From positions 1 to 26,052 of the forward strand of contig JAZSHX010000011.1 in assembly GCA_045533485.1 (NCBI GenBank): DNA of 26,052 bases. Reading direction: 5' to 3'. Source of the stretch: Scatosoma sp045533485. GTDB lineage: Bacteria; Bacillota; Clostridia; Christensenellales; Borkfalkiaceae. This document shows positions 12,507 to 21,808 of the stretch, piece by piece; the first letter of the stretch is position 1, and each line of letters opens with the position of its first letter. The notes under the pieces are model-generated. The model saw only the letters and a list, made by a program, of their open reading frames with translations, made no database searches and was not told where the DNA came from. Made by a program: the position numbers and the translations under genes.

Positions 12507-13532
12507 ATGGCAATTTCCTATAAAGATAGCGGCGTAGACGTAACCAGGGGCTACAAAGCCGTAGAACTTATGAAAAAGCACGTAAAATCCACGTACGATA
12601 ATAACGTAATCGGCGATCTTGGTTCGTTTGGCGGATTTTATTCGATTGCAGGCGAAAAGATGGAAGAACCCGTTTTGGTTGCAGGCACGGACGGCGTTGG
12701 CACGAAGCTGAAATACGCGTTCTTGCTTGAAAAACACGATACAATCGGTATCGACGCGGTGGCAATGTGTGTGAACGATATCGTTTGCCAAGGCGCAAAA
12801 CCTTTGATTTTCTTGGATTATTACGCTTGCGGCAGATTGTACCCCGAAGCGGAAGCGGACGTGGTGAAAGGTATTGCGGAAGGTTGCAGACAGGCAGGCT
12901 GTGCGCTCATCGGCGGTGAAACGGCGGAAATGCCCGGCTTTTATCCCGACGGCGAATACGATTTGGCTGGTTTTGCCGTGGGTATCGTGGACAAGAAAAA
13001 GGTTATCAACGGTAAAAATATTCAAGCAGGCGACGTGCTTATCGGCTTGAAGTCGTCGGGCGTACACTCTAACGGGTATTCGCTGGTTAGAAAACTGTTT
13101 GGCGACAACGACAAAGCGGCGCTGGAAGCATACGACGAAGAGCTTGGCGCAAGCGCGGCGGAAGTATTGCTCAAACCTACCAAAATTTATGTAAAGAGCA
13201 TTTTGGCGCTTATCGAAAAGGTGGCGGTTAAAGGCATCGCACACATTACGGGCGGCGGCTTTATTGAAAACCTGCCCCGTATTTTTCCCGAAGGCATCGG
13301 TTGCGAAATTGATAAAAATTCCTACGAAGTCCCCCCTGTGTTCAAAGTAATGCAAAAGCGCGCGGAAATCACCGACGAACAAATTTACAATACCTTTAAT
13401 ATGGGTATCGGTATGGTGGTATGCGTAAGCCCCGAAAACGTGGACGCGGCAATGGCACAGCTTCAAGCAACGGGTGAAGAAGTGGTGGTTATCGGTAAAA
13501 CGGTAAAGGGCAGCGGAGTTATTCTCAAATGA
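12507..13532 (+). CDS. purM: PurM, AIR synthetase
   Basis: PurM closes the imidazole ring of FGAM to give AIR with ATP. The 341-residue length is standard. Motifs seen: DVTRGYKAVELMK at the start, VAGTDGVGTKLK (ATP-binding Asp/Gly strand), DAVAMCVNDIVCQGAKPLIFLDY, GGETAEMPGFY, LIGLKSSGVHSNGYSLVR, and HITGGGFIENLPR. AAGGAG precedes ATG 12507, 9 bases after purF. The stop overlaps the purN start by 4 bases (ATGA), giving translational coupling. All family hallmarks are intact. Confidence 0.95.
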   Translation: MAISYKDSGVDVTRGYKAVELMKKHVKSTYDNNVIGDLGSFGGFYSIAGEKMEEPVLVAGTDGVGTKLKYAFLLEKHDTIGIDAVAMCVNDIVCQGAKPLIFLDYYACGRLYPEAEADVVKGIAEGCRQAGCALIGGETAEMPGFYPDGEYDLAGFAVGIVDKKKVINGKNIQAGDVLIGLKSSGVHSNGYSLVRKLFGDNDKAALEAYDEELGASAAEVLLKPTKIYVKSILALIEKVAVKGIAHITGGGFIENLPRIFPEGIGCEIDKNSYEVPPVFKVMQKRAEITDEQIYNTFNMGIGMVVCVSPENVDAAMAQLQATGEEVVVIGKTVKGSGVILK

Positions 13533-14143
13533 AAAACATAGCGGTTTTTGCATCGGGCGGTGGCACGGATTTTCAATCGGTGATTGACGCCAACGAAAAA
13601 GAAAATTTTTGTTTCATCAAATACCTGGTGGCATCAAAGCCGAATATCGGGGCGATAGAACGCGCGAAAAAGCACGGTATCGCCACGCTGGTTTTTGATA
13701 AAGAACAAGAAACACAGGATGAATTTTACGCGCGCGTAACGGCTACGCTTAAACAAGCAGGCGTACAGCTTATCGTGCTTGCAGGTTGGCTGAAAGTCGT
13801 GCCGGCATCCTTTATCGAACAGTTTAAGGACGCCATTATCAACATTCACCCGTCGCTTATTCCCGCCTTTTGCGGTATGGGCTATTACGGGCTGAAAGTA
13901 CACAGTGCGGCGATAGAATACGGCGTCAAGCTGAGCGGCGCAACGGTGCATTTCGTTGAAGCGGACGTAGACGGCGGCGCAATCATTATGCAACGCAGTG
14001 TGCCCGTTTTGGACGGCGATACGCCCGAAACGCTGCAAGCGCGTATTTTGAAGGAAGAGCATCAAATGTTGCCCTTGTGTGTGAAGCTTATTTGCCAAGA
14101 TAAGGTGCAAAAATCAGGCAGAACGGTAACTATTAAGCAATAA
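13529..14143 (+). CDS. purN: PurN, GAR transformylase (10-formyl-THF dependent)
   Basis: PurN transfers a formyl group from 10-formyl-tetrahydrofolate to GAR. Seen: the phosphate-binding start VFASGGGTDFQSVI, LAGWLKVVP, the catalytic block INIHPSLIPAF (Asn and His), then KLSGATVHFVEADVDGGAIIMQ with the catalytic Asp. The length (204 residues) is normal. It overlaps purM by 4 bases and is followed by purD 15 bases later. In many related operons purH sits at this junction; here it is absent. Confidence 0.95.
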   Translation: MKNIAVFASGGGTDFQSVIDANEKENFCFIKYLVASKPNIGAIERAKKHGIATLVFDKEQETQDEFYARVTATLKQAGVQLIVLAGWLKVVPASFIEQFKDAIINIHPSLIPAFCGMGYYGLKVHSAAIEYGVKLSGATVHFVEADVDGGAIIMQRSVPVLDGDTPETLQARILKEEHQMLPLCVKLICQDKVQKSGRTVTIKQ

Positions 14144-14158
14144 ATAACGGAGAAAGAT

Positions 14159-15433
14159 ATGAACGTTTTAGTGATCGGAAACGGCGGTAGAGAGCACGCT
14201 ATCGTGCAAGCGCTTAAAAAATCGCCGAGAGTGGATAAAATTTACGCCATGAAAGGCAACGCAGGTATCGGCGAAATTGCTGAACTTGTCAACGTGGATT
14301 ATTGTAATTTGCAAGCGGTGTGCGACTGGGTAGACGCACATAAAGACGTGGATTATACGGTGATTGCGCCCGACGATCCGTTGGCTTTGGGGCTTGCGGA
14401 CGCGCTGGAAAGCCGCGGACACCGTGTGTTCGGGCCGCGCAAAAACGCCGCTATCATCGAAGCAAGCAAGGCGTTTTCCAAGGCCTTGATGAAAAAATAC
14501 AATATTCCCACGGCGAATTACGAAACGTTTACCGAATACGAACAAGCAAAGCAATATTTACAAACGTGCGATATTCCCGTGGTGTTGAAAGCAGACGGGC
14601 TTGCGCTTGGTAAGGGCGTACTCATTTGCAAAACGCGCGAAGAAGCGCTGGACGGCGTGAAAGAAATGATGCTGGATAAAAAATTCGGTACGGCGGGCAA
14701 TACCATCGTCGTGGAAGAATTTTTAGAAGGACCGGAAGTGTCTTGCTTGGCATTTACGGACGGCAAAACCATTTGTCCTATGATTACCAGCTGTGACCAC
14801 AAGCGCGCGTTCGATAACGACGAAGGGTTAAACACGGGCGGTATGGGTACGTTTTCTCCTGCGCCGTTCTTTGGTGAAAAGACGGCGGAAGAAGTGATGG
14901 AAAAAATTATGAAACCCACCGTTGCGGCGATGAACGCGGAAGGCAGAACGTTCAAAGGCGTGTTGTATTTCGGGCTTATGAAAACGAAAAACGGCATGAA
15001 GGTGATTGAGTACAACGCACGCTTTGGCGATCCCGAAACGCAAGTGATTTTACCTATGCTCAAAACGGATTTGTTGGATATTTTTGAAGCGATTACCGAC
15101 GAACGTTTAAGCGAAATAAAAATCGAGTGGGAAACGGGCGCTTGCGTATGCGTAGTTTTGGCAAGCGGCGGCTACCCCACGGCGTATGAAAAAGGCAAGG
15201 AAATTACCTTTGGGGATTTGGATAAAGACATCGTTTTGTGCCATGCAGGTACGAAACGAATAGGCGAAAAGCTGTTTACGGACGGGGGCAGAGTGCTTGG
15301 CGTTTGCGCCAAGGGCGACACGCTTGAAGACGCGCGTAAAAAGGCGTATGCCAACGTGGCAAAAATCCATTTTGATAAAATGCATTACCGCAAAGATATC
15401 GGCATTAAATATAAAGACGTAGAAAGAGAGTAA
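14159..15433 (+). CDS. purD: PurD, GAR synthetase
   Basis: PurD ligates phosphoribosylamine and glycine with ATP, the step after PurF. The 424-residue protein shows the ATP-grasp layout: N-terminal VIGNGGREHAI, then FGPRKNAAIIEASKAFSK, the ATP-grasp strand VLKADGLALGKGV, VEEFLEGPEVS, NTGGMGTFSPAPF and EYNARFGDPETQV (metal-binding Glu and Asn). The GPE.PL motif reads APDDPL, which I have seen as a clostridial form. CGGAG lies before ATG 14159, and purL starts 6 bases after its stop. Confidence 0.95.
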   Translation: MNVLVIGNGGREHAIVQALKKSPRVDKIYAMKGNAGIGEIAELVNVDYCNLQAVCDWVDAHKDVDYTVIAPDDPLALGLADALESRGHRVFGPRKNAAIIEASKAFSKALMKKYNIPTANYETFTEYEQAKQYLQTCDIPVVLKADGLALGKGVLICKTREEALDGVKEMMLDKKFGTAGNTIVVEEFLEGPEVSCLAFTDGKTICPMITSCDHKRAFDNDEGLNTGGMGTFSPAPFFGEKTAEEVMEKIMKPTVAAMNAEGRTFKGVLYFGLMKTKNGMKVIEYNARFGDPETQVILPMLKTDLLDIFEAITDERLSEIKIEWETGACVCVVLASGGYPTAYEKGKEITFGDLDKDIVLCHAGTKRIGEKLFTDGGRVLGVCAKGDTLEDARKKAYANVAKIHFDKMHYRKDIGIKYKDVERE

Positions 15434-15439
15434 GACGAT

Positions 15440-18400
15440 ATGATTTATAGAATTTTTGTTGAAAAGAAAGATAACGTACAGGCAAGAAAAGAACAAGCGG
15501 ACGTAAAAACGCTGCTCAAAATCGACGCGGAAGATTTTCGTCTTGTTTTGCGCTACGACGTGGAAGGATTGACCGAGGACGAATTGAACGCGGCGCTTCC
15601 CACCGTATTTTCCGAACCGCCCGTGGATAACGTGTATTTGGAAACGCTTGCTATTCCCGACGGCTACAAGGCGTTTGCCGTTAGCTATTTGACGGGGCAA
15701 TACGACCAACGCGCGGACAGCGCGGCGCAATGCGTGCAGCTGTTGACAAGAAAGGCGCGCCCCGAAGTCAAGTGTGCAAGAATTTACTTGGTGAAAGGGG
15801 TGACGGACGAACAGCTTACCGCAATTAAAAAGCATATTATCAACCCCGTAGAAAGTGAAGAAGTGGGGTTTGAAAAACCGCAAACGCTTGTAAGAGAAAC
15901 GGTCGCGGGCGCGCCCGTGCAAACGCTTGTCGGCTTCACGAAAAAGACGGACGAAGAAATTGCCGAATACCACAAAGCCACGGGCTTTGCGATGAGTGTG
16001 GCGGATTTGGCGTTTGTGCGTGATTATTTTATCAAGGAACAGCGCGATCCCACCGAAACGGAGCTTAAAGTGATCGATACCTACTGGTCGGATCACTGCC
16101 GTCACACGACGTTTGCAACGGAGTTGAAAAACATCAAGATTAGCTCCGAAAACACGACGATTGACAAGGCGTGTCATTTGTATGCGGATTTGTATCAAGA
16201 AATCAACGGCAAGCGCGCGGATAAATATCCTTGCTTGATGGATTTGGCGACGATTGCCGCGAAGAAACTTAAAAAGGACGGCAAGCTGGACAACTTGGAT
16301 ATTTCCGACGAAATCAACGCTTGCTCTATTCAAATTCAAGCGGAAATCGACGGAAAAACGGAAGAATATTTGGTAATGTTCAAAAACGAAACGCATAACC
16401 ACCCCACGGAAATTGAACCGTTCGGCGGTGCGGCTACCTGCCTTGGCGGCGCAATTCGCGACCCCTTGAGCGGTAGAACGTACGTGTATCAAGCGATGCG
16501 CGTAACGGGCGCGTCCGATCCCAGAGAAAAGCTGGAAGATACGCTTAAAGGCAAGCTTCCCCAACGCGTAATCACGCAACGCGCGGCGGCAGGGTTCTCT
16601 TCATACGGCAACCAAATCGGTTTGGCTACGGGTATCGTAGACGAATTGTATCACGAAGGGTACAAAGCAAAACGCTTGGAAACGGGCTTTGTCGTTGGCG
16701 GCGCAAGAAAGGAAATGGTGTACCGTGAAGCGCCCAAAGCAGGCGACGTGATTATTTTGCTTGGCGGTGAAACGGGGCGTGATGGCTGCGGCGGCGCAAC
16801 GGGCTCGTCCAAAGCGCACGATAGCAAATCGGTAGAAACGTGCGGTGCGGAAGTGCAAAAGGGTAACGCGCTGACCGAAAGAAAATTGCAACGCTTGTTC
16901 TTGAATAAGCAAGCGACGCGTAAAATTAAAAAATGTAACGATTTCGGCGCAGGCGGCGTTTCCGTTGCGATCGGTGAGCTTGCGGACGGGTTGGATATTT
17001 ATTTGGACAAAGTGCCCAAAAAATACGAAGGGCTGAACGGTACGGAGCTTGCCATTTCCGAATCGCAAGAGCGTATGGCAGTGGTCGTGGATAAAACGGA
17101 CGTGGACGCGTTTATTGCGCTTGCCGCGGAAGAAAACTTGGCGGCAACCCCCGTGGCTACGGTAACGGATACGGGCAGAATGCGGATGCTGTTAAACGGC
17201 AATTTCATCGTAGATATTGCGCGTGAATTTTTGAACACGAACGGCGTTAAGCAAACGGCGGAAGTGGAAATCACCGATAAAAAGACGGCTTGGTTTGATA
17301 AAAAACAAAACGTTCCTTTCGTGGAAACGACCAAAAAAGTGCTTGCCGATTTGAACGTTTGCGCGAAGAAAGGACTTTCCGAAACGTTTGACGCAACCAT
17401 CGGCGCAAGAACGGTGTATATGCCTTGGGGCGGTAAAACGCAACGCACGCCTGCGATTGCTATGGCGGCGAAAATTTGCGGCGGCGAAACGGACGTTTGT
17501 ACCGTTTCCGCGTACGGGTATTCCCCGTACTTGATGGAAACCAGTCCCTTTGTCGGCGCGGTGTATTCCATCGTCGGCTCTGTTTCCAAAGTGGTGGCAA
17601 CGGGCGCGAACTATCGTGATATCCGTTTGACGCTACAAGAATTTTTCCAAAGGATGACGGGCGATCCCAAGGTTTGGGGCGTACCTGCATCGGCACTTCT
17701 TGGTGCGGTATATGCGCAAATGGGCTTAGGGCTTGGTGCGATCGGCGGTAAGGACTCTATGAGCGGTACGTTTGAAAGTATTCACGTTCCCCCCACGCTC
17801 ATTTCGTTTGCGCTTGCACCTGCAAAGGCAAGTAAGTTGATTACCAACGTGCTTTGCGGCGGCGAAACGCTGTATCATTTGCCTATCCCCAAAGACGAAA
17901 ACCAAGTGCCCATGTTTGAGAAATTGAAAACATTGTATGCGGAAGTATATAAACAAATTGCAAGCGGCAACGTAACGTTTGCTACGGTGGTAGAAAACGG
18001 CGGTGTCGGCGCGGCGGTAATCAAGTCTGCGCTTGGTAACGCGTTGGGTGTGAAATTTGCCGTTTCCGCCGATGAACTGTACAGCGAAGCATACGGTGAT
18101 TTGGTGGTAGCCGTGAAAGACGCAACGGCGTTTGCGAAGTCGATTTCTAAAAAATGTATAGGGCAGGTATGCGGTGAACGCTTTGTGTGCGGTGCAGAGA
18201 GTGTAGCCGTGGAAACGGTTGCCGACGCGTACATGGGTGCGCTTGACGGCGTTTTCGCCACCACAGCGCCTGCGCAAGGCAAAGCGGAAAATTGCGATTA
18301 CACGGGCGGCATGAAATACCAAAACATTGCAACCAAGCTTGCAAAACCCAAGGTGTTTATTCCCGTGTTCCCCGGTACGAACTGTGAATTAGACACAGCG

Positions 18401-19141
18401 CGTAAATTTATTCTTGCAGGCGCAGACGTGGAAACGGTGGTTGTGAAAAACCTTTGCGCGAAGGATATTGAAGAGAGCGTGGAGCGCATTGTAAAGGCGA
18501 TTAAAAACGCAAATATCGTAGCGTTCCCCGGTGGGTTCTCCGGCGGCGACGAACCGGACGGCAGCGGTAAATTTATCGCAACGACGTTCAAAAATCCTTA
18601 TATTGCCGAACAGCTGGAAGAGCTTTTGAACCATCGCGACGGTTTGGCTATCGGTATTTGCAACGGATTCCAAGCGCTTATCAAGCTTGGGCTTGTACCG
18701 TACGGACACGTAAAAGATATGAACGAACAATCGCCGACGTTGACGTTTAATAACATTTCCCGTCACGTTTCCACTATTGTGGACGTGCGCGTTGCTTCTA
18801 ACCTTTCGCCTTGGCTTTCCGCTTGCAAGGTTGGGGCAACCTACAAAGTGCCCGTATCGCACGGCGAAGGTAAAATCGTTGCTCCGCTTACGGCACTGGA
18901 AGAAATGAAAAAGAACGGTCAAATTGCTACGCAATACGCTGATTTGTCAGGCAACCCGACGATGCTTTCTCCGTTTAACCCCAACGGCTCTATGTGGGCG
19001 ATTGAAGGTATCACTTCTCCCGATGGCAGAGTGCTTGGTAAGATGGGGCACAGCGAACGTATCGGCGACAATTTGTATAAGAACGTGGACGGCAATTTCG
19101 ATATGAAAATTTTTGAAAGCGGCGTGAAATACTTTAAGTAA
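15440..19141 (+). CDS. purL: PurL, large single-chain FGAM synthase
   Basis: PurL converts FGAR to FGAM using glutamine and ATP. At 1233 residues it is the large form that fuses the PurS-like, PurL and PurQ functions, so no purS or purQ is needed. In order: an N-terminal PurS-like domain (about 1-170), the linker hallmark YWSDHCRHTTF (about 214-224), the first synthase domain with ETHNHPTEIEPFGGAATCLGG, a second with GLGAIGGKDSMSG, and a C-terminal class I glutaminase from about residue 970. The glutaminase is intact: nucleophile Cys1074 in GICNGFQAL and His1204/Glu1206 in GHSER. This contrasts with the Cys-less PurF upstream. The ribosome site is weak, and only 6 bases separate it from purD. 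Confidence 0.95.
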   Translation: MIYRIFVEKKDNVQARKEQADVKTLLKIDAEDFRLVLRYDVEGLTEDELNAALPTVFSEPPVDNVYLETLAIPDGYKAFAVSYLTGQYDQRADSAAQCVQLLTRKARPEVKCARIYLVKGVTDEQLTAIKKHIINPVESEEVGFEKPQTLVRETVAGAPVQTLVGFTKKTDEEIAEYHKATGFAMSVADLAFVRDYFIKEQRDPTETELKVIDTYWSDHCRHTTFATELKNIKISSENTTIDKACHLYADLYQEINGKRADKYPCLMDLATIAAKKLKKDGKLDNLDISDEINACSIQIQAEIDGKTEEYLVMFKNETHNHPTEIEPFGGAATCLGGAIRDPLSGRTYVYQAMRVTGASDPREKLEDTLKGKLPQRVITQRAAAGFSSYGNQIGLATGIVDELYHEGYKAKRLETGFVVGGARKEMVYREAPKAGDVIILLGGETGRDGCGGATGSSKAHDSKSVETCGAEVQKGNALTERKLQRLFLNKQATRKIKKCNDFGAGGVSVAIGELADGLDIYLDKVPKKYEGLNGTELAISESQERMAVVVDKTDVDAFIALAAEENLAATPVATVTDTGRMRMLLNGNFIVDIAREFLNTNGVKQTAEVEITDKKTAWFDKKQNVPFVETTKKVLADLNVCAKKGLSETFDATIGARTVYMPWGGKTQRTPAIAMAAKICGGETDVCTVSAYGYSPYLMETSPFVGAVYSIVGSVSKVVATGANYRDIRLTLQEFFQRMTGDPKVWGVPASALLGAVYAQMGLGLGAIGGKDSMSGTFESIHVPPTLISFALAPAKASKLITNVLCGGETLYHLPIPKDENQVPMFEKLKTLYAEVYKQIASGNVTFATVVENGGVGAAVIKSALGNALGVKFAVSADELYSEAYGDLVVAVKDATAFAKSISKKCIGQVCGERFVCGAESVAVETVADAYMGALDGVFATTAPAQGKAENCDYTGGMKYQNIATKLAKPKVFIPVFPGTNCELDTARKFILAGADVETVVVKNLCAKDIEESVERIVKAIKNANIVAFPGGFSGGDEPDGSGKFIATTFKNPYIAEQLEELLNHRDGLAIGICNGFQALIKLGLVPYGHVKDMNEQSPTLTFNNISRHVSTIVDVRVASNLSPWLSACKVGATYKVPVSHGEGKIVAPLTALEEMKKNGQIATQYADLSGNPTMLSPFNPNGSMWAIEGITSPDGRVLGKMGHSERIGDNLYKNVDGNFDMKIFESGVKYFK

Positions 19142-19156
19142 AGAAAAATGGTGCAA

Positions 19157-19203
19157 TTTTCCGTAAAAAATGCCCACAAAGCAGTTGTGTTTTTTGCGGA
19201 AAA
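19157..19203 (+). terminator. Inverted repeat after purL, overlapping the next promoter
   Basis: TTTTCCG (19157-19163) pairs with CGGAAAA (19197-19203), A6 with T6, and CACAA (19175-19179) with TTGTG (19185-19189) around AGCAG. The A run before and T run after the inner stem could terminate the pur transcript. The -35 of the next promoter (19185-19190) lies inside the 3' arm. Confidence 0.5.
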
Positions 19204-19213
19204 GTGCTACAAT
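19185..19213 (+). promoter_or_regulatory. Promoter of the DUF1858 gene
   Basis: TTGTGT (19185-19190), 17-base spacer, TACAAT (19208-19213), with TGC just before the -10 as an extended element. It lies 33 bases before the ATG. Confidence 0.65.
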
Positions 19214-19246
19214 GGTTAAAAATAAATAGATAAGGAGATAAAGATT

Positions 19247-19447
19247 ATGGCTAAAATTACGGCAGATACGTTGATTGCGGATTGCCTTCGCATTAACCCT
19301 AACGCGGCGGAAATTTTGCTTGCGGCAGGTATGCATTGCTTCGGTTGCGCTATGGCGCACGGCGAATCGGTTGCGCAAGCGGTTGCTGTGCACGGCGAAG
19401 ATTTGGACGCCTTGCTTGCTAAGCTCAACGAAGGTTTGGAAGATTAA
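19247..19447 (+). CDS. DUF1858 / hybrid-cluster-associated redox disulfide domain protein
   Basis: The 66-residue protein matches the small DUF1858 domain: a helical start TADTLIADCLRINPNAAEILLAAGMHC, then Cys31-Phe-Gly-Cys34, and a GESVAQAVAVHGEDLDALLAKLN helix pair. The CxxC pair is thought to act as a redox disulfide; relatives are found beside hybrid cluster proteins and other anaerobic redox genes. No such partner is nearby here. AAGGAG (19232-19237) precedes ATG 19247, and the gene has its own promoter and terminator, so its position after purL may be incidental. Confidence 0.85.
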   Translation: MAKITADTLIADCLRINPNAAEILLAAGMHCFGCAMAHGESVAQAVAVHGEDLDALLAKLNEGLED

Positions 19448-19454
19448 AAAAACA

Positions 19455-19490
19455 AAAGAGCGACTGCCACAGCATTCGCTCTTTGCTTTT
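19455..19490 (+). terminator. Terminator after the DUF1858 gene
   Basis: AAAGAGCGA (19455-19463) pairs with TCGCTCTTT (19476-19484); a GCTTTT tail follows. Confidence 0.75.
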
Positions 19491-19504
19491 AAGAAGGTAA
19501 AGGG

Positions 19505-19534
19505 AAACCCCACTGTTATAGCAGTGGGGTTTTT
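19505..19534 (+). terminator. Second hairpin terminator between convergent genes
   Basis: AAACCCCACTG (19505-19515) pairs with CAGTGGGGTTT (19522-19532), 11 pairs, with T residues to 19534. It is 10 bases from the end of the minus-strand nuclease gene and could also act on that transcript. Confidence 0.8.
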
Positions 19535-19543
19535 ACATGTTGT

Positions 19544-21778
19544 TTAGTCTTTTTTACCGCCGAACAAGTTTCTAAAGAAATCCAAAATGGATTGCCACAA
19601 TTTTGCAAAGAATCCTTTGCTTTCTACGGGCGTTTCGTCGGGGATATTGCAGCCATTGTCGGGCGCAGTGTTACCATTGTTGTTATCATCATTATCAGGC
19701 GTCGTAGTATCGCCGTTATTACCGTTGTCGTCATTGTCTGGATTGTTGGTGTCACCGTTGTTACCGTTATCGCCGTTGTCGGGGTCGGTGGTATCGCCTT
19801 GGTTGGGTTTTTCAACGCTCACAAGCGTAGGTTTATCAAATTCGATAATGTCGTTGAAGTTTTTAATCGTACCCGTAACGGTAATCGTGTCGCCTACTTC
19901 CACTTGGTCTCCAGCTTCTTGCAACCAGTAGCAATACATAGAGAACCCTTCGATTTCCATATATAATTTCACGTCGTTTTGGTCTACTTGTTCAATTTCC
20001 GTAACCACACCCGTGAGCGTGTGCGTACCAGAGAGCGTTTCGTTTGTGCCAAGCGCTTGCGCCGCCGCAATAATTTGCGCAGGCGTCATTTGCGTCGTAC
20101 CACCGTTATCGCCGTTGCCGCCTTGATCGCCACCCACAGGGGGAGCTACCGTGCCAAGTTGCATAGCTACGGGAATAATGTAAGCATACTTGGTGTTGTT
20201 ACCGCTTAAATAGCAGGTGTAGCCGATGACCGTAATCGTTTGCGGTGTAGACGAAAGAGTAATGCCATTTAATACCGCGCTTGTAGGTTCTACCAAAGAA
20301 ATCTTCTTGTTGTCAGAAGACGAAAGCTCTTGGCAGTTGATATACGTGCCCTCCGTATATACGTTTACCGTTACTTGTACGTATTGACCAACCGTACCGG
20401 TAAATGCGTTCAATTCCGTCGTCGTCCAAACAGTAGGATTAGCAGGTGTAGTATACGTAGGCACGTCTACGTCCTTTTTGGTGTAGGTTGCCGATTTGGA
20501 ACCGTCAAATTGCTTTTGTCCACCAAATTCGGAGAGCGTACCAACCACTTCCACTTCATCGCCAACTGCAACGGTGGGTTGCGTATCTTTCGTATAGTAG
20601 TACATGCTACCAGTGCCGTCGTTGAACATAAAACCAACTTTACCAACTGCGATAACTACGCCTTTTGCGGTATAAGTGGTGCTGGTGTTGCCGCTTCTAA
20701 GTGCACTAATGCTTGTATACGTCGTGGTGGTCGTACCGCTGTTGCCGCCATTGTTGCCAGAACCGCCGTTGTCGGGGTCAGTTGTGCCGCCGTTGTCACC
20801 GCCTACGGGGGGCGTAACTACCGTACCGCCGTTTGCAATACCGGAAGGAGTGTTCACTTTCGGGATTTCCTTTCCAAACAAAAGCCAAGCGTATTCGGGA
20901 TAGTCAACGAACACGTTTCTTGTGCCCGTGATAGATTGCACAACGTCATTTCTACCCATTTCCCACGTATCAACAGGGTCTTCTTGCATCCATTTCAAAA
21001 GCGTTTCAAGACTTTCCATGACGCCGCCAGAGCCCCACATATAGCTAGTGTTCCCCCAGCGCGTGTATACGTACAGTACGATACGTGCGCAATCACCACG
21101 CAAATTTTGACCATTACCGTTGGGATCATAATAGGACTCCCCATAAGCCGTGTTGCCACGAGAAGAGTTTTCACTTTGTGCTGTAGGGCGAATCATCATA
21201 ATGTCATCTTCATCCTTGTCGCCAAGTCCCTTGGAGTTGGGCCAAGTGTGTTCACGGTTCCATGCGGGGTAATCCCAATATCCGTTTAATTGTACTGCGG
21301 AGTAGAAAGAGGAAATATAAGTGGGATCATCATTTACACAGTCAGTATAGCGCAAGTAAATTTTGTTATCATCGTAACTATTTGGCTTTGTGTTGCTGCT
21401 CATCAAGGATTTCAACGCTTTATACAATTCGCTGTTGGGTACATTGCTTTGCGAAGAGCTTCCCGATTTTTGGGAAAGTATGTCATATGTATAATTTCCC
21501 GTGTAATACTCTTGGGTGGGTGTTGTCAAGAATGTTGCAGGTTCATTACGTGCCCCCCAATTTGCAATATTGCTATATTGTTTATCCTTATAAGTCGTAG
21601 TTTTCTTTTCGTATTTCACGTCGTCTGCGGAATCGTAGCCCGTGGGTGTACCAAGCAACAGCGTTGCCGCATCAACGGAAATAGGCGCAGTCGTAGCCGT
21701 AGTAGGTACGTTTACCAAAGGTAAACAAAACGAAAACGCCAAAGCAAAAGTCAATAAAATTTTCGTGATTTTCTTCAT
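19544..21778 (-). CDS. Secreted endonuclease I-family nuclease with OB-fold modules
   Basis: Residues 1-38 are a signal peptide. The nuclease domain (about 40-306) carries the endonuclease I/NucM signature: the NREHTWP motif with candidate catalytic His177, DIMMIRPT, ENSSRGNTAYG with Asn204 as a likely metal ligand, RGDCARIVLYVYTRWG, and DPVDTWEMGRNDVVQSITGTRN. These enzymes cut DNA non-specifically outside the cell. After a Gly/Asn linker come about three beta-rich modules resembling YhcR-type OB folds (about 353-430, 435-550, 565-655), each with V.VGD.V.V.GT-like strands. A 14-residue repeat linker leads to an amphipathic tail FFAKLWQSILDFFRNLF. No LPXTG is seen. It has its own promoter; scavenging nucleobases or degrading extracellular DNA is inferred. 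Confidence 0.85.
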   Translation of the reverse strand: MKKITKILLTFALAFSFCLPLVNVPTTATTAPISVDAATLLLGTPTGYDSADDVKYEKKTTTYKDKQYSNIANWGARNEPATFLTTPTQEYYTGNYTYDILSQKSGSSSQSNVPNSELYKALKSLMSSNTKPNSYDDNKIYLRYTDCVNDDPTYISSFYSAVQLNGYWDYPAWNREHTWPNSKGLGDKDEDDIMMIRPTAQSENSSRGNTAYGESYYDPNGNGQNLRGDCARIVLYVYTRWGNTSYMWGSGGVMESLETLLKWMQEDPVDTWEMGRNDVVQSITGTRNVFVDYPEYAWLLFGKEIPKVNTPSGIANGGTVVTPPVGGDNGGTTDPDNGGSGNNGGNSGTTTTTYTSISALRSGNTSTTYTAKGVVIAVGKVGFMFNDGTGSMYYYTKDTQPTVAVGDEVEVVGTLSEFGGQKQFDGSKSATYTKKDVDVPTYTTPANPTVWTTTELNAFTGTVGQYVQVTVNVYTEGTYINCQELSSSDNKKISLVEPTSAVLNGITLSSTPQTITVIGYTCYLSGNNTKYAYIIPVAMQLGTVAPPVGGDQGGNGDNGGTTQMTPAQIIAAAQALGTNETLSGTHTLTGVVTEIEQVDQNDVKLYMEIEGFSMYCYWLQEAGDQVEVGDTITVTGTIKNFNDIIEFDKPTLVSVEKPNQGDTTDPDNGDNGNNGDTNNPDNDDNGNNGDTTTPDNDDNNNGNTAPDNGCNIPDETPVESKGFFAKLWQSILDFFRNLFGGKKD
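19673..19798 (-). repeat. Three 42-base tandem repeats in the nuclease gene
   Basis: They encode three 14-residue units of the pattern G-D-T-x-x-P-D-N-x-D-N-x-N-N/G near the C-terminus (residues 661-702). The linker is acidic and flexible. Unit number could vary between strains. Confidence 0.75.
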
Positions 21779-21808
21779 TTTACCACCTTATCCTATGTAT
21801 TTTTCTAT

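Noticed and set aside
12339..13553. 404-codon open frame on the minus strand
   Set aside because: Exactly antisense to purM and parts of purF and purN, which are unmistakable; the His/Phe/Arg-rich translation is typical of a shadow frame.
15107..16579. 490-codon open frame on the minus strand
   Set aside because: Antisense to purD and purL; Phe/Arg/His-rich with no recognisable motif.
20330..21289. 319-codon open frame on the plus strand
   Set aside because: Antisense to the nuclease gene; no ribosome site and biased composition.
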